Assembly (NCBI GenBank): GCA_965224235.1
Contig: CBDCYP010000002.1
Span: 1,116,001-1,180,000, forward strand
DNA: 64,000 bases
Direction of reading: 5' to 3'
Source of the DNA: G958295935 sp965224235
GTDB lineage: Bacteria; Chloroflexota; Dehalococcoidia; Lucifugimonadales; Lucifugimonadaceae
The position numbers and the translations under genes were made by a program. Below the pieces are notes generated by a model. That model was not told the origin of the DNA. It saw only the letters and a program-made list of their open reading frames with translations, and searched no databases. Positions 53,508-63,033 of the stretch are shown piece after piece (positions within the stretch are counted from its first letter, which is position 1; every line of letters starts with the position of its first letter).

Positions 53508-54428
53508 TTGGCATCATTTTCCAGGATGCGATTCAAAAGAGACACAGGTCTTGTAACTCGCATGTACTTCACCATGTTCATGTTGGGCATCCTGTACGGC
53601 GTTTTCGCCCTGTTCCTGTGGGGCGTCAACTTTCCGATCGTCCTGATAGGGGTGATCGTGGGTCTGTTGGTCGGCGTTCAGTACTTTCTCTCGGACCGGA
53701 TGATCATGTGGTCGACTGGCGCCAAACAGGTCGATCGCTCTCAGGAACCGGTACTGTTCGCGATGATCGAACGAGTAGCGCGCAAGGCCGACATGCCGAT
53801 GCCAAAGGTGGCGGTGATCGACAGCATGGCGCCGAACGCCTTCGCTACCGGCCGCAATCCAAAGAATGCCCTCGTAGCCGTGACGGCCGGAATCAGGCGC
53901 CGCCTGTCCGACCGCGAGCTGGAAGCGGTACTGGCCCATGAGATCGCCCACGTGCGAAATCGGGACATGCGGGTGCTGGCGGTTGCCAACTTTCTCGTGA
54001 CAGTAACCAGCTTCCTGATGACCATGCTTTTCTGGAACATGCTATTTGGCGGTTTCGGAGGCCGCCGGAGCAACCAATCGGGCGGAATCCTTCTCGTATA
54101 CCTGGTGACGATAGTGGTCTACTTCCTCGGCCAGCTTCTAGTGCTGGCTCTTACACGGTATCGTGAGTACGGCGCGGACCACAGCGGCGCCGAGATATCG
54201 GGGGACCCGGGCGCGTTGGCAAGCGCGCTGGAAAAGATCAGCGGAACCATGGCTCGGATTCCCGATGAAGATTTGAGAAAATTGCAGACTGCCAACGCCT
54301 TCATGATTGTCCCCGCTGCGCTAAAGGGCGGTTCGGCGATGCAACTGTTTTCAACCCACCCGCCCGTTGAAGACCGCATCAAACGCCTTAGGGAACTCGA
54401 AAGACGCGCACGATGGGGCATGCGCTAG
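53508..54428 (+). CDS. htpX: HtpX-like M48 membrane zinc metallopeptidase
   Basis: A protease expected to degrade misfolded membrane proteins during envelope stress. About 306 residues. Two N-terminal helices (YFTMFMLGILYGVFALFLW and a following VLIGVIVGLLVG) precede the M48 domain with MAPNAFATGRNPKNALV, zinc site LAHEIAHVRNRD and a later EYGADHSGAEISGDP supplying the third ligand. Two further helices lie between. TTG at 53508 has a strong GGGGAGGCAGGAA just upstream and is preferred; ATG at 53526 is the alternative. pspAB follows 3 bases later. Confidence 0.9.
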   Translation: MASFSRMRFKRDTGLVTRMYFTMFMLGILYGVFALFLWGVNFPIVLIGVIVGLLVGVQYFLSDRMIMWSTGAKQVDRSQEPVLFAMIERVARKADMPMPKVAVIDSMAPNAFATGRNPKNALVAVTAGIRRRLSDRELEAVLAHEIAHVRNRDMRVLAVANFLVTVTSFLMTMLFWNMLFGGFGGRRSNQSGGILLVYLVTIVVYFLGQLLVLALTRYREYGADHSGAEISGDPGALASALEKISGTMARIPDEDLRKLQTANAFMIVPAALKGGSAMQLFSTHPPVEDRIKRLRELERRARWGMR

Positions 54429-54431
54429 CCC

Positions 54432-55031
54432 GTGTGTTGGTTCCTTTCCGGGCAGCGTAAGCCGCGGAACGACTGGGATGCAATGTCCACGGTCATTCGC
54501 GCCGAGTCCCGACTTCGCGTCAAGGGTGAGGTTGCCCCGGCTCGCAGAGCGGGCATCGTGTACAGGGACGTGGAAGACAACGAGTTCCTGGCCGATCTTG
54601 AGTCGCAGTTGCGAACCGTTCTCCACACCGGTGAAGGTGCGACCAAGACCGCATTTGACCTGAGGGACGACGATCAGGGCATGAAATGGGTCGTCCTCGA
54701 GGACGGTAACTTTCAGGACCTGGTTTCATCCACGTACACCGTGGGCAATGCCATTGGGTCCAACGACGCATCGGATAATCTTCTGGCCGCTGTGTTCGAG
54801 CTGTATTTCACAGGTGCGGTGGGTGACGATACCTTAAGGACGGGGTCGCGAACCTACTGGATTTATCGCTACGACCGGAGGGCGTTTTACCCGTTCGTTC
54901 CCACAGGCGACGAAGAGGGCCAACGCGACCGGCCCTTCGAGGACCAACTGGCAATGCTCATTCGCAAAGAGGGCATGGTGATCGAGCGGTCGTTGGAAGA
55001 GTGGCTCGGCCTTTGGGGCATACCCTTCTGA
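54432..55031 (+). CDS. pspAB: PspA-associated protein PspAB
   Basis: A 199-residue cytosolic protein resembling the PspAB family that accompanies htpX and pspA in actinobacteria and Chloroflexota. Matches are MKWVVLEDGNFQDLVSST, YWIYRYDRRAFYPFVPTG and a closing IERSLEEWLGLWGIPF. It probably helps regulate the membrane-stress response with HtpX; no mechanism is known. GTG at 54432 is chosen because the short head CWFLSGQRKPRNDWDAMS aligns with the usual start of the family. pspA itself is not in the window. Confidence 0.8.
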   Translation: MCWFLSGQRKPRNDWDAMSTVIRAESRLRVKGEVAPARRAGIVYRDVEDNEFLADLESQLRTVLHTGEGATKTAFDLRDDDQGMKWVVLEDGNFQDLVSSTYTVGNAIGSNDASDNLLAAVFELYFTGAVGDDTLRTGSRTYWIYRYDRRAFYPFVPTGDEEGQRDRPFEDQLAMLIRKEGMVIERSLEEWLGLWGIPF

Positions 55032-55120
55032 ACCGGCCTGTGAAGATGGTGGTAAGGGCAGCATTTGCCGCGGAATCGTCCCCGCAAACTCTCCCCACGC
55101 CTGACGAAGACTGATCGACT

Positions 55121-55726
55121 TTGGCGATGGCCCAAATCTCACTCGTTGTGCCGAACTGCGCAGACCATGCGACCTTCGCACATGCCATCGCCGTTTCAGG
55201 TGGACAGGCGACGCCCCAGTCACCCGGCGAGGCTTTGACCGATACGACGACCGGGTTACTGCTTGCGGGCGAGTGCGAAACGCCGTCGGCCCCCGGTGTT
55301 TCCGAAGCCGTGCGCCGTGCGGTCACATTGGGCATTCCAGTCCTCGGGATCGGTTGGGGTATGTACGCCATCAACGGAGCGTATGAAGGCGGCCCTCCGG
55401 CCCGTGTAGATGGGCATGGACCTGAGCCGGACGGCGCTTCGGGTCGGCACCGGATCTTTCTCCCGCCCGGCGCCAAGGTCTCTTACACGATCGGCGGCTC
55501 GGGCTGGGTTACGGTAAATAGCGCCCACCGGTTCGGCATTACCGAAGCGCAACTGGCGCCTGGATTGTTGGCGTCCGCCTTTGCGGATGACCGGGTTATC
55601 GAGGCTGTCGAACTACCGGGGCGGCATTGGGTTATTGGGGTTCAGTGGAGCGCTCACCTGATCGACGAGTTGCCGGCCGGATTCGACGGCCTGCTGTTGG
55701 CGTTCGTGGAGCGGGCCGGATTTTGA
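55121..55726 (+). CDS. Class-I glutamine amidotransferase-like protein without catalytic Cys
   Basis: A 201-residue flavodoxin-like domain related to gamma-glutamyl hydrolases of the PuuD type. The nucleophile elbow, usually GICRG, reads GIGWGM, so the Cys is Gly. The C-terminal GVQWHPE motif reads GVQWSAH, so the His-Glu pair is gone. The NS-x-H strand (VNSAHRFGI) is kept. Amidase activity is therefore unlikely; a binding or structural role is possible. TTG at 55121 or ATG at 55127 start the frame. It stands alone after pspAB. Confidence 0.75.
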   Translation: MAMAQISLVVPNCADHATFAHAIAVSGGQATPQSPGEALTDTTTGLLLAGECETPSAPGVSEAVRRAVTLGIPVLGIGWGMYAINGAYEGGPPARVDGHGPEPDGASGRHRIFLPPGAKVSYTIGGSGWVTVNSAHRFGITEAQLAPGLLASAFADDRVIEAVELPGRHWVIGVQWSAHLIDELPAGFDGLLLAFVERAGF

Positions 55727-56138
55727 ATCCCGGCGACTTGGTGTGTGCGTCGGCATTGCTGTGAAAATAGACTCCTTGGTGGGCACCCGTTGGCGAGGGG
55801 CGCGAGAATAGCGTCATTGGTGGACGCTCGTAGCCGCCCGGACGCCACCCTCGGGCAACAGGGCGGGTAGGCCGTCTCTCTTCGCCGGAGCGGCGGTTTG
55901 GTGGCTTCCGGCCTTCGCAGGGTGAGCACTGCCCGTTCGGAATGTATTTCCGTTACGACCGCATCGCTAACCAATTCTTGAGCGGCATAAAAATTTGCGA
56001 ATTTTTCCTCGCGCGTGCGTGATTGCGCGCAGGCGCGGTCGTCGATACGGTTAGGGTAGAGAACGTCGCAACGCTCACGCTTGTCCGCCCGCATTCCACG
56101 CCGGGCCTGAGTGGCGATGCTCAGATCGGTAGTAACAC
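55727..56138. other. gyrA upstream region
   Basis: Apart from the AT-rich palindrome AAAAATTTGCGAATTTTT near 55988-56005, this 412-base gap shows nothing firm. A minus-strand frame (55654-56094) lacks family resemblance and a ribosome site. The gyrA promoter must lie here but no clear consensus was found. Confidence 0.5.
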
Positions 56139-58763
56139 ATGGTCAGTTCTAACATAGGCGCCATCCGGCCCCGCGGCATCGCCGATGAGATGCGTAGTTC
56201 GTACCTCGACTACGCCATGAGCGTAATCGTTTCACGGGCGCTGCCCGACGTGCGCGACGGCCTGAAACCGGTGCAACGCCGCATTCTTTACGCCATGCAC
56301 GATCAGGGCATGCGGCCTACGTCGTCCTACAAGAAATGCGCACGCCTCGTAGGGGAAGTGCTTGGGAAATACCACCCACACGGCGACTCGCCCGTCTACG
56401 ACGCCCTCGTGCGCATGGCTCAGCCTTTTTCGCTTCGTTACAGGCTCGTAGACGGTCAGGGAAACTTCGGCTCCGTGGACGGCGACCCGCCAGCCGCGAT
56501 GCGATACACCGAATGCCGGCTCCAGGCGATCACCGAGATGGTTCTCGGCGACATCGACCGCGAGACCGTCGACTGGTCTGACAACTTCGACTCTTCACTC
56601 AAAGAGCCTGTCATCCTGCCGGCGCGACTGCCCAACCTGCTCGTCAACGGCGCGTCGGGCATAGCGGTGGGGATGGCCACGAACATACCTCCCCACAACC
56701 TGAGCGAACTTTGCGACGCCATAGCTCATCTCATATCTCATCCCAACGCCACCGTCGACGACCTCATGGAATTCGTAAAGGGGCCGGACTTCCCGACCGG
56801 AGCGCATATCTGGGGTATGGAAGGCATACGAAACGCCTGCGCAACCGGCCGCGGCCGGGTGATAGTCCAGGCTCACCACGAGATCGAGGAGGTGGGTCGC
56901 CAGGAGCGCAAACGCCTCGTCTTCACGGAGATCCCGTACCAGGTCAACAAAGCCAACCTCGTGGCCCGCATCGCCGATCTGATCAAACAGCGAAAGCTGG
57001 ACGGGGCATCAGAGGTGCGCGACGAATCGGATCGCAAGGGCATGCGCGTCGTCATCGAGCTCCGCCGCGGCGCGGCGCCTGCCGTCATCCTGAACAACCT
57101 ATACCGCCACACTCCGCTCAGGACGTCGTTCTCGGTCAATATGGTGGCGTTGGTCAACGACATTCCGAGGGTGGTCACGCTCAAGTCAGCGCTTCGGCAC
57201 TACATCGAATTCCGCCAGGAGATCGTCCGAAAAAGGGCCGAATTCGATCTGCGCAAGGCCCGCGCCCGCGTTCACGTGCTCGAAGGTCTCAAGATCGCCA
57301 TCGACAATCTGGACCGGGTCATCACCATTATTCGCGGCTCCGCAGACGTCGAGTCGGCCAGGAACAACCTGATGGCCGAATTCGTGTTGTCGGAGATTCA
57401 GGCCCAGGCCATTCTCGATATGCAGTTGAGGCGATTGGCCGCTCTGGAACGCGAAAAGATCGAGAACGAATATCGGGCGCTGATTGAAGTTATCGCAGAG
57501 CTAGAAAGTCTGCTCGCCAGCCCGGAGAAGGTCCTTCAGGTGATCCGCATGGAGACGTTGGAGCTGAAGCGGAAGTACGGCGACGAGCGTCGAACCGTCA
57601 TACACCCTGAAGAGCTGGGCGAGTGGCGCAGAGAAGACACCGAGCCTCACCTGGAAGTGGTGATAACGCTGAGCCAGAACGGCTACCTGAAGCGGGTTCT
57701 TTCGAGCACTTACCGGGCCCAGCACCGAGGTGGCAAGGGGGTGCGAGGACAGCGCATGACCAAAGAGGACGATGTCACTCCGCACCTCCAGGTGGCCGAC
57801 ACACACGACACGCTGCTCTTCTTCACGAACAGGGGGCGTGTATTTTCCACGCGGGTGTTCGAGCTGGCGGCGGAACAATCGAGAAATTCACGCGGCACTC
57901 CGGTACAGAACCTGATCAACATCGAGCCCCGAGAGAACGTCCAAGCCATCCTGGCAGTACACAGCCTCCTGGAAGACACCTACCTCGTCCTGTCAACGCG
58001 GCAGGGCCAGATAAAGCGTATGCACCTGCCGCTGTTGCGAAACATCAATCGAGGCGGTCTGAACGCGTTCAACATGAAGCCCGGCGACGAACTCGTCACG
58101 GTAAACCTGGCGCGTACCGACCAGGACATTGTCCTCGTTACCGGCAAGGGAATGTCGATCAGATTCCGGTCGACGCAGGTAACCCCGCGCCAGAGGGCGG
58201 CAGGCGGCGTGAAGGGCATTACGCTCGAAAAGAGGGACAAGATTGTCGCAATGGACGTCGTGGATGACGAGGGGTCGTTGTTGATAGTTGGCCGCAACGG
58301 TTACGGCAAACTGTCCCTGATGCGCCATTACCGGCTTCAGTCGCGCGGCGGCATGGGAATCATCACTCTGAAAGTGACGGCCAGAACAGGAAACGTCGCT
58401 GCGGCCACCGTGGTCAGTGAGGAAGTTCGAACCGACTCAGAGGGCAAGTTGTTCCTGCTTACGGACAGGGCTCAGGTCCTTCGCACGAACCTCTCCGAGA
58501 TTCGTTCTACCGGCCGGATTGCTCAGGGGGTGAAGATCGTCGTTCCCGAGGCGGGAGATCACATAAGCGCCATCAGAGTGGTCGAGGGGCAGCGCAAGGC
58601 TGAACGGGAGATCGACCCACTGTCGCTCGAAGGCGGACAGCGCAACAACAATGGTCACGACCAGGCCTACCCCGAGGAGCTCAGCCCCTATGAGGACGAA
58701 CAACCTGCCGGGGCGTTGGCGACCGATTCGGACCCGCCCGATATTGACCTTATCGACCGGTAG
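56139..58763 (+). CDS. gyrA: DNA gyrase subunit A
   Basis: The breakage-reunion subunit of the type II topoisomerase that introduces negative supercoils. 874 residues. SYLDYAMSVIVSRALPDVRD is at the start, the quinolone region is HPHGDSPVYDALVRMAQ with Ser84 and Asp88 in the sensitive state, and RYTECRL holds the active-site Tyr123. The C-terminal beta-pinwheel contains the GyrA box QHRGGKG, which distinguishes gyrase from topoisomerase IV. A 50-residue acidic tail follows. ATG at 56139. gyrB is not adjacent. Confidence 0.97.
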   Translation: MVSSNIGAIRPRGIADEMRSSYLDYAMSVIVSRALPDVRDGLKPVQRRILYAMHDQGMRPTSSYKKCARLVGEVLGKYHPHGDSPVYDALVRMAQPFSLRYRLVDGQGNFGSVDGDPPAAMRYTECRLQAITEMVLGDIDRETVDWSDNFDSSLKEPVILPARLPNLLVNGASGIAVGMATNIPPHNLSELCDAIAHLISHPNATVDDLMEFVKGPDFPTGAHIWGMEGIRNACATGRGRVIVQAHHEIEEVGRQERKRLVFTEIPYQVNKANLVARIADLIKQRKLDGASEVRDESDRKGMRVVIELRRGAAPAVILNNLYRHTPLRTSFSVNMVALVNDIPRVVTLKSALRHYIEFRQEIVRKRAEFDLRKARARVHVLEGLKIAIDNLDRVITIIRGSADVESARNNLMAEFVLSEIQAQAILDMQLRRLAALEREKIENEYRALIEVIAELESLLASPEKVLQVIRMETLELKRKYGDERRTVIHPEELGEWRREDTEPHLEVVITLSQNGYLKRVLSSTYRAQHRGGKGVRGQRMTKEDDVTPHLQVADTHDTLLFFTNRGRVFSTRVFELAAEQSRNSRGTPVQNLINIEPRENVQAILAVHSLLEDTYLVLSTRQGQIKRMHLPLLRNINRGGLNAFNMKPGDELVTVNLARTDQDIVLVTGKGMSIRFRSTQVTPRQRAAGGVKGITLEKRDKIVAMDVVDDEGSLLIVGRNGYGKLSLMRHYRLQSRGGMGIITLKVTARTGNVAAATVVSEEVRTDSEGKLFLLTDRAQVLRTNLSEIRSTGRIAQGVKIVVPEAGDHISAIRVVEGQRKAEREIDPLSLEGGQRNNNGHDQAYPEELSPYEDEQPAGALATDSDPPDIDLIDR

Positions 58764-58807
58764 TCTGGCGGGCAGGGCCGCGGGCCGCAGAGTGAAAAAC
58801 GGGGGCG

Positions 58808-61081
58808 TTGAGTCGCCTCCGTTTTGTAGTGTTCGACAAGCCGCGGGGGTTTGCGCCTCGTACTCGCAGTCCGGTGCTTGAACGGTCAGGGCGGTTTATC
58901 TACCGCCGACGCTACGCGGTGATCGTCGCATGGGTCGTCCTGGTGCTCGCCGTCATGCCGTTCGCCCCTCGCGCCCGCGAATTCCTGAAGCCGGGAGGAT
59001 TCACCAACGAGAACTTCCAGTCGGTGGAGGCGCGGCGAGTCCTGCAAGAGCAGTTAGACGTCTCGGTCATATCGGTCGAACTGATACTCGTTCACCGCGG
59101 ACTGACCGCCTACGAACCGGAGTACATCGCCGCCGTCGAGGCTGCGGTGACGCACGTCAGGGAACTGGACGACGTAACCGGCATTACGACACACATTGGC
59201 GCTCCAGAGCGAGTTTCCGACGACGGGCACACCGTTCGCGTCAGCGTGGAGCTCAATAAGCCCCTCGACGAGTCTGTGTCTTACCTGGACACGGTAATCG
59301 GAGCAGTCGATCCCGGACCTCTGGAGATGACCGTCACGGGCGGTCCGGCTCTCTACAGGGACATCAGCATCGCAAGTGAAAGCGACCTGCGCCGCGGGGA
59401 GGCGATTGCGTTTCCCCTGGCTGCGTTGGCGTTGCTGCTCGTTTTCGGCACCCTGGTCGCCGCCATAACGCCCGCGGCTGTTGGAGGCGCGGTGGTGGCG
59501 ACTAGCCTGGGCGCTGTCTTTTTTCTGTCGATGGGCATCGACATGTCGATCTTCTCCCTGAACATCGTGACCTTGCTCGGCATAGGAATCGGCATCGACT
59601 ATTCGCTCTTCTACACGAGCAGGTTCCGCGAGGAGTTGCGCGCCGGTCTGTCCGTCGAAGACGCAGTGGCGGTGGCCCAGTCCCGGGCTGGCCGGGCGAT
59701 TATGTTCTCGGCCGTCACTTCGTTCATCGGCCTCGTGAGCCTGACGCTGTTCGACATCATGATGTTGCGTTCGGTGGGCATCGGCGCGCTGGTCGTGATC
59801 GCGTCGGCCCTGCTTGCCGCCACGACGCTGTTGCCGGCGCTGCTGGGCGTGATCGGCCACCGCATCGATCGGTTTCGCATCGGACCGGACTGGGCGAAAG
59901 GACGCTCGATATGGAGACCGCTTGCAAGTCGCGTGATGGCCCGGCCGATCCTGGTCCTGATTCCGACTACGTTGTTTCTCGTACTCTTGGCGCTACCGGT
60001 CAAGGACCTGCGACTCGGATCGGTCGACGCAACGGTCGTTCCCAAGAGCCTTGAGTCCCGTCGGGGATTCGACGTGCTGCGAGAGGAATTCGGCCTGGCG
60101 ATGTCCACCGTGATCCCGGTGGCTTACACGCTGGAGGGCGATCCGCTGGCCGGAGAGAATATCGAACACCTCTACGCGTTTGGACGGGCCGTTGAAGAAC
60201 TGGAGCACGTGGAGAGTGTCGGCAGCATCGTCAATTTGTCGCCATCGTTTGGACCGGATCACTACCGCGTGATGTATTCCCGCCCAGAGTCGGTCGCCGA
60301 AGCCCGTGCGTCGAGATTGCTGCGGGAATCGGTGCGGCCCGGCGCCGTGCTTTTTCTGGTGCAAAGTCGGTTGCATCCGTTCTCCGTTGAAGCGCAACGT
60401 CTCGTCGGGGAGATCCGCGCGCTCGACCCGGGGCCGGGGCGGCAGGTCTTCGTCGATGGAGGCTCGGCCGACCTGAAGGACATCGTCGATGGACTCTACA
60501 GCCGGTTCCCGTGGGCCATAGGGTTCGTGCTGGTCGTTACTTACCTGTCCCTCATGTTGCTGTTCCGGTCATTCATCCTTCCGCTTAAAGCCGTTCTGCT
60601 CAACGTGCTGAGCATACTTGCCAGCTACGGCGCTCTGGTATTCATAATCCAGCAGGGGCACTTTAGCGGCCTGCTAGGGTTTGAGCCCCTCGGAAGTATC
60701 GAGGCCACAACCCCGATATTGCTGTTTGCGATCGTCTTCGGACTCAGCATGGACTACGAGATATTTCTGCTCGCCCGCGTGGCCGAGGCGTGGCGACGGA
60801 CTGGCGACAACCGGTCCAGCGTCATTGAGGGCGTGCAGAAGAGCGGTCTGATCATCACCGGCGCGGGCGGAATACTCATCGTTGTCGCGGCGAGCTTTGT
60901 TGCCGCAGACATCGTGGTGATCAAGGCGTTGGGGCTGGGGCTGGCGATTTCCGTATTGGTGGACGTGACGATCGTACGCGGTCTCGTGGCGCCGGCCCTG
61001 ATGCGTGTATTCGGACGCTGGAACTGGTGGTTCCCGGGGTGGTTGGATCGACGCATGCCGGATGTCAGCTATGGGGCCTAG
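58808..61081 (+). CDS. MMPL-family (RND superfamily) transporter
   Basis: A 757-residue polytopic exporter, probably of lipids or hydrophobic compounds. Helix 1 is followed by an extracytoplasmic domain, then a five-helix block with NIVTLLGIGIGIDYSLFYTSR carrying the proton-relay GIDYSLF motif, and the pattern repeats with FAIVFGLSMDYEIFLLAR in the second half. Both halves are complete. TTG at 58808 is the longest start; GTG at 58874 begins LERSGRFIYRRRYAVIVAW, a typical family head, and may be the real one. The next gene overlaps its end. Confidence 0.9.
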   Translation: MSRLRFVVFDKPRGFAPRTRSPVLERSGRFIYRRRYAVIVAWVVLVLAVMPFAPRAREFLKPGGFTNENFQSVEARRVLQEQLDVSVISVELILVHRGLTAYEPEYIAAVEAAVTHVRELDDVTGITTHIGAPERVSDDGHTVRVSVELNKPLDESVSYLDTVIGAVDPGPLEMTVTGGPALYRDISIASESDLRRGEAIAFPLAALALLLVFGTLVAAITPAAVGGAVVATSLGAVFFLSMGIDMSIFSLNIVTLLGIGIGIDYSLFYTSRFREELRAGLSVEDAVAVAQSRAGRAIMFSAVTSFIGLVSLTLFDIMMLRSVGIGALVVIASALLAATTLLPALLGVIGHRIDRFRIGPDWAKGRSIWRPLASRVMARPILVLIPTTLFLVLLALPVKDLRLGSVDATVVPKSLESRRGFDVLREEFGLAMSTVIPVAYTLEGDPLAGENIEHLYAFGRAVEELEHVESVGSIVNLSPSFGPDHYRVMYSRPESVAEARASRLLRESVRPGAVLFLVQSRLHPFSVEAQRLVGEIRALDPGPGRQVFVDGGSADLKDIVDGLYSRFPWAIGFVLVVTYLSLMLLFRSFILPLKAVLLNVLSILASYGALVFIIQQGHFSGLLGFEPLGSIEATTPILLFAIVFGLSMDYEIFLLARVAEAWRRTGDNRSSVIEGVQKSGLIITGAGGILIVVAASFVAADIVVIKALGLGLAISVLVDVTIVRGLVAPALMRVFGRWNWWFPGWLDRRMPDVSYGA

Positions 61082-62177
61082 ACGGCAGCGGGCGCTGACG
61101 TGGCTGGCTGGCCTGTTGCTGGCGGCCGGTATGGCGTGCGCCGGGTCGGTCGATGCCCGGCCCGTGCCCACAGCGCCGCTTGCGGAACCGACCCCCGCGC
61201 CCCGGCCGATTTCGCTGCCCTCAGACGAGGGTTCCCACGCCGACAATCTCGAATGGTGGTACTACAACGGCCATCTCGCGTCGGACGACGGCGCCGAGTT
61301 CGGGTTTCATTTCGTCGTATTTCAGTCGTTGGCTGGCGAAGAGGGTGTCTACGCAGCCCAATTGGGAATCATCCGCGTTGGCGAACCCCGATATATTTAC
61401 GACTTCCGCTACGATTCCGTCCCGACACAGCCGGGCGAGGATCTGCTCGAGTTGAATGTCGGCGGCTGGCGTCTGGGCGTCACGGAGGGCCGCCATTCGT
61501 TTGTGGCGCAGTCGGATGACGGGCACGGGCTGATGTTAACGCTCGAACCGGTCACACCTGCGCTGCTCCACAATGAAATAGGCTGGCTGAGCGGGCCGTT
61601 CGGCTGGACCTACTACTACTCTTGGCCGCGTATGCGGGTGTCCGGCGATCTGACGCTAGACGGCGCCACGGTGCGGGTGTCCGGAGAGGCGTGGTTCGAT
61701 CACCAGTGGGGAGATTTCTTTGTGATGGGCCATCCGGCAGGTTGGCAGTGGATGGCGATCCAGCTAGACGACGGTTCTTCGTTGATGCTCAATGAGTCCC
61801 GCGGTCTGGACGGCGCGGTGACCGAGACGATCGGCAGCCTCATGGATCCTGCGGGAAACAGCACGGGACTGCGGGGGGATCGAGACGGCATTCACATTGG
61901 CGTGGAGGATACGTGGACGAGCCCGCATACTGGCGCAACGTATCCGTCCCGATGGCGCGTTCGGATCGATTCGCTGGACCTCGACTTCGATGTCGTTCCC
62001 GTCCTGAATGATCAGGAAGTCACCGACGGCGTGCCCCAAGCGGCTGTCTACTGGGAAGGAAAGGCAAGGGTAAACGGGTCCCGCTCCGGGGAGTCCATGT
62101 CGGGCCGGGCGTACGTGGAGCTTACCGGGTACGTGGAGTCACCGGAGATCGAGTGGCGTCAGGGCCTTTATCGCTGA
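61062..62177 (+). CDS. Exported CrtC/AttH-like (lipocalin-type) protein
   Basis: About 371 residues with the double-lipocalin AttH/carotenoid 1,2-hydratase-like fold. Typical segments are NLEWWYYNGHLASDDGAEFG, FGWTYYYSWPRMRVSG, SGEAWFDHQWGDFF and GWQWMAIQLDDGSSLML. A signal sequence (RALTWLAGLLLAAGMACAG) ends near a Cys that could be lipid-modified, though the lipobox is imperfect. A Pro-rich linker follows. Enzymatic hydration of carotenoids is not implied; most bacterial members are uncharacterised. ATG at 61062 or 61071 overlaps the MMPL stop, so the two are coupled and may act on the same lipid. Confidence 0.85.
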   Translation: MSAMGPRRQRALTWLAGLLLAAGMACAGSVDARPVPTAPLAEPTPAPRPISLPSDEGSHADNLEWWYYNGHLASDDGAEFGFHFVVFQSLAGEEGVYAAQLGIIRVGEPRYIYDFRYDSVPTQPGEDLLELNVGGWRLGVTEGRHSFVAQSDDGHGLMLTLEPVTPALLHNEIGWLSGPFGWTYYYSWPRMRVSGDLTLDGATVRVSGEAWFDHQWGDFFVMGHPAGWQWMAIQLDDGSSLMLNESRGLDGAVTETIGSLMDPAGNSTGLRGDRDGIHIGVEDTWTSPHTGATYPSRWRVRIDSLDLDFDVVPVLNDQEVTDGVPQAAVYWEGKARVNGSRSGESMSGRAYVELTGYVESPEIEWRQGLYR

Positions 62178-62270
62178 GTGGTTATTCGACCCCGCCGGTT
62201 CGAGTCCGAGCCGCGTCCGGACGCCTGCAACTTATAATCCGCCTCAGCATTTTGGGCCGCCGATGAATGG

Positions 62271-62780
62271 TTGGCCGAAGAATATGACGAAATGACGGAC
62301 GTTGAACGGAGACAACTGGAGTACCGGCAGGCCTGGTCGCGCTTTGCTACCGGCGTCACGATAATCACCACCATCGAGTCAGACGGTGGGGTGCATGGAA
62401 TGACCGCTAACGGGGTTACGTCGGTCTCCCTGGACCCGCCAATGGCGTTGGCGTGCGTGGGCCATAATCGCAACACGCATGGCCTGATTGCGTCGACGGG
62501 ACGCTACGGCATGAGCGTCCTATCAGCTTCCCAGGAGCACGTTGCCCGCCATTTCACGTTGCCGCCCGGGGCCCGTCCTGTAGACCATTCGATCCGCATT
62601 GCCGAACTGGGCAAGTCGCCCGTTATTGGAGGGGCGATCGCGGCGATGGACTGCCGGGTCGTGTCAGCCCACGAGAGTGGAGACCACACGATTTTCGTAG
62701 CAGAAGTCGAATCCATACGTATCGGCGCGGGCGCCCCCCTTGTCTGGTACGAGGGAAGATTCGGGGAATTCACCTCGTAG
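62271..62780 (+). CDS. Flavin reductase family protein (FMN-binding split barrel)
   Basis: A 169-residue NAD(P)H:flavin oxidoreductase-like protein. It has FATGVTIITTIESDGGVHGMTANGV (read as FATGVTIITT and HGMTANGVTSVSLDPPM), then CVGHNRNTHGLI and FAVEVESI-like FVAEVESIRIG, closing LVWYEGRFGEF. Such proteins supply reduced flavin to monooxygenases or act on small substrates. TTG at 62271 is the longest start, ATG at 62292 is more likely. TATAAT at 62233 may be its promoter. Confidence 0.88.
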   Translation: MAEEYDEMTDVERRQLEYRQAWSRFATGVTIITTIESDGGVHGMTANGVTSVSLDPPMALACVGHNRNTHGLIASTGRYGMSVLSASQEHVARHFTLPPGARPVDHSIRIAELGKSPVIGGAIAAMDCRVVSAHESGDHTIFVAEVESIRIGAGAPLVWYEGRFGEFTS

Positions 62781-62847
62781 TTGACGATCCGGTGGATAAC
62801 AATTGCTCGCCTTCATGCACACCGTGCCGCCTAGAGGCCACAACCGC

Positions 62848-62882
62848 GGGGCAGGGTGGTTTACAAACCCGCCCCTTGTATG
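62848..62882. repeat. Short copy of the CAAACCCGCCCC repeat family
   Basis: GGTGGTTTACAAACCCGCCCC resembles the palindromes at 14044, 44029 and 52045 but has lost part of the left arm. It lies between the flavin reductase gene and the IS110 remnant. Confidence 0.6.
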
Positions 62883-63033
62883 TTGGTGAAGGTGGCGGGG
62901 CAGACCGTACGCCCCTTGGTCCCCGAGACGGTTGTTGCGTAGCGTGGACGCCCCGCCTGTCTGATCTTAGAGCCCGAACAGTTGCCTGGGTCACAGAACC
63001 CGTATCTGCAAGGATGGGCCAAAGGAGAAGACG

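Noticed and set aside
55654..56094. 146-codon minus-strand frame before gyrA
   Set aside because: It overlaps the end of the amidotransferase-like gene, has no ribosome site and its sequence matches no recognisable fold.
62190..62225. CCGGTTCGAGTCCG resembling a tRNA T-arm
   Set aside because: The 3' arm does not pair and no cloverleaf can be drawn around it.
62788..62802. GGTGGATAACA as a DnaA box, and gyrA as a sign of a nearby origin
   Set aside because: Only one imperfect box is seen, with no dnaA, dnaN or gyrB nearby and no AT-rich unwinding region.
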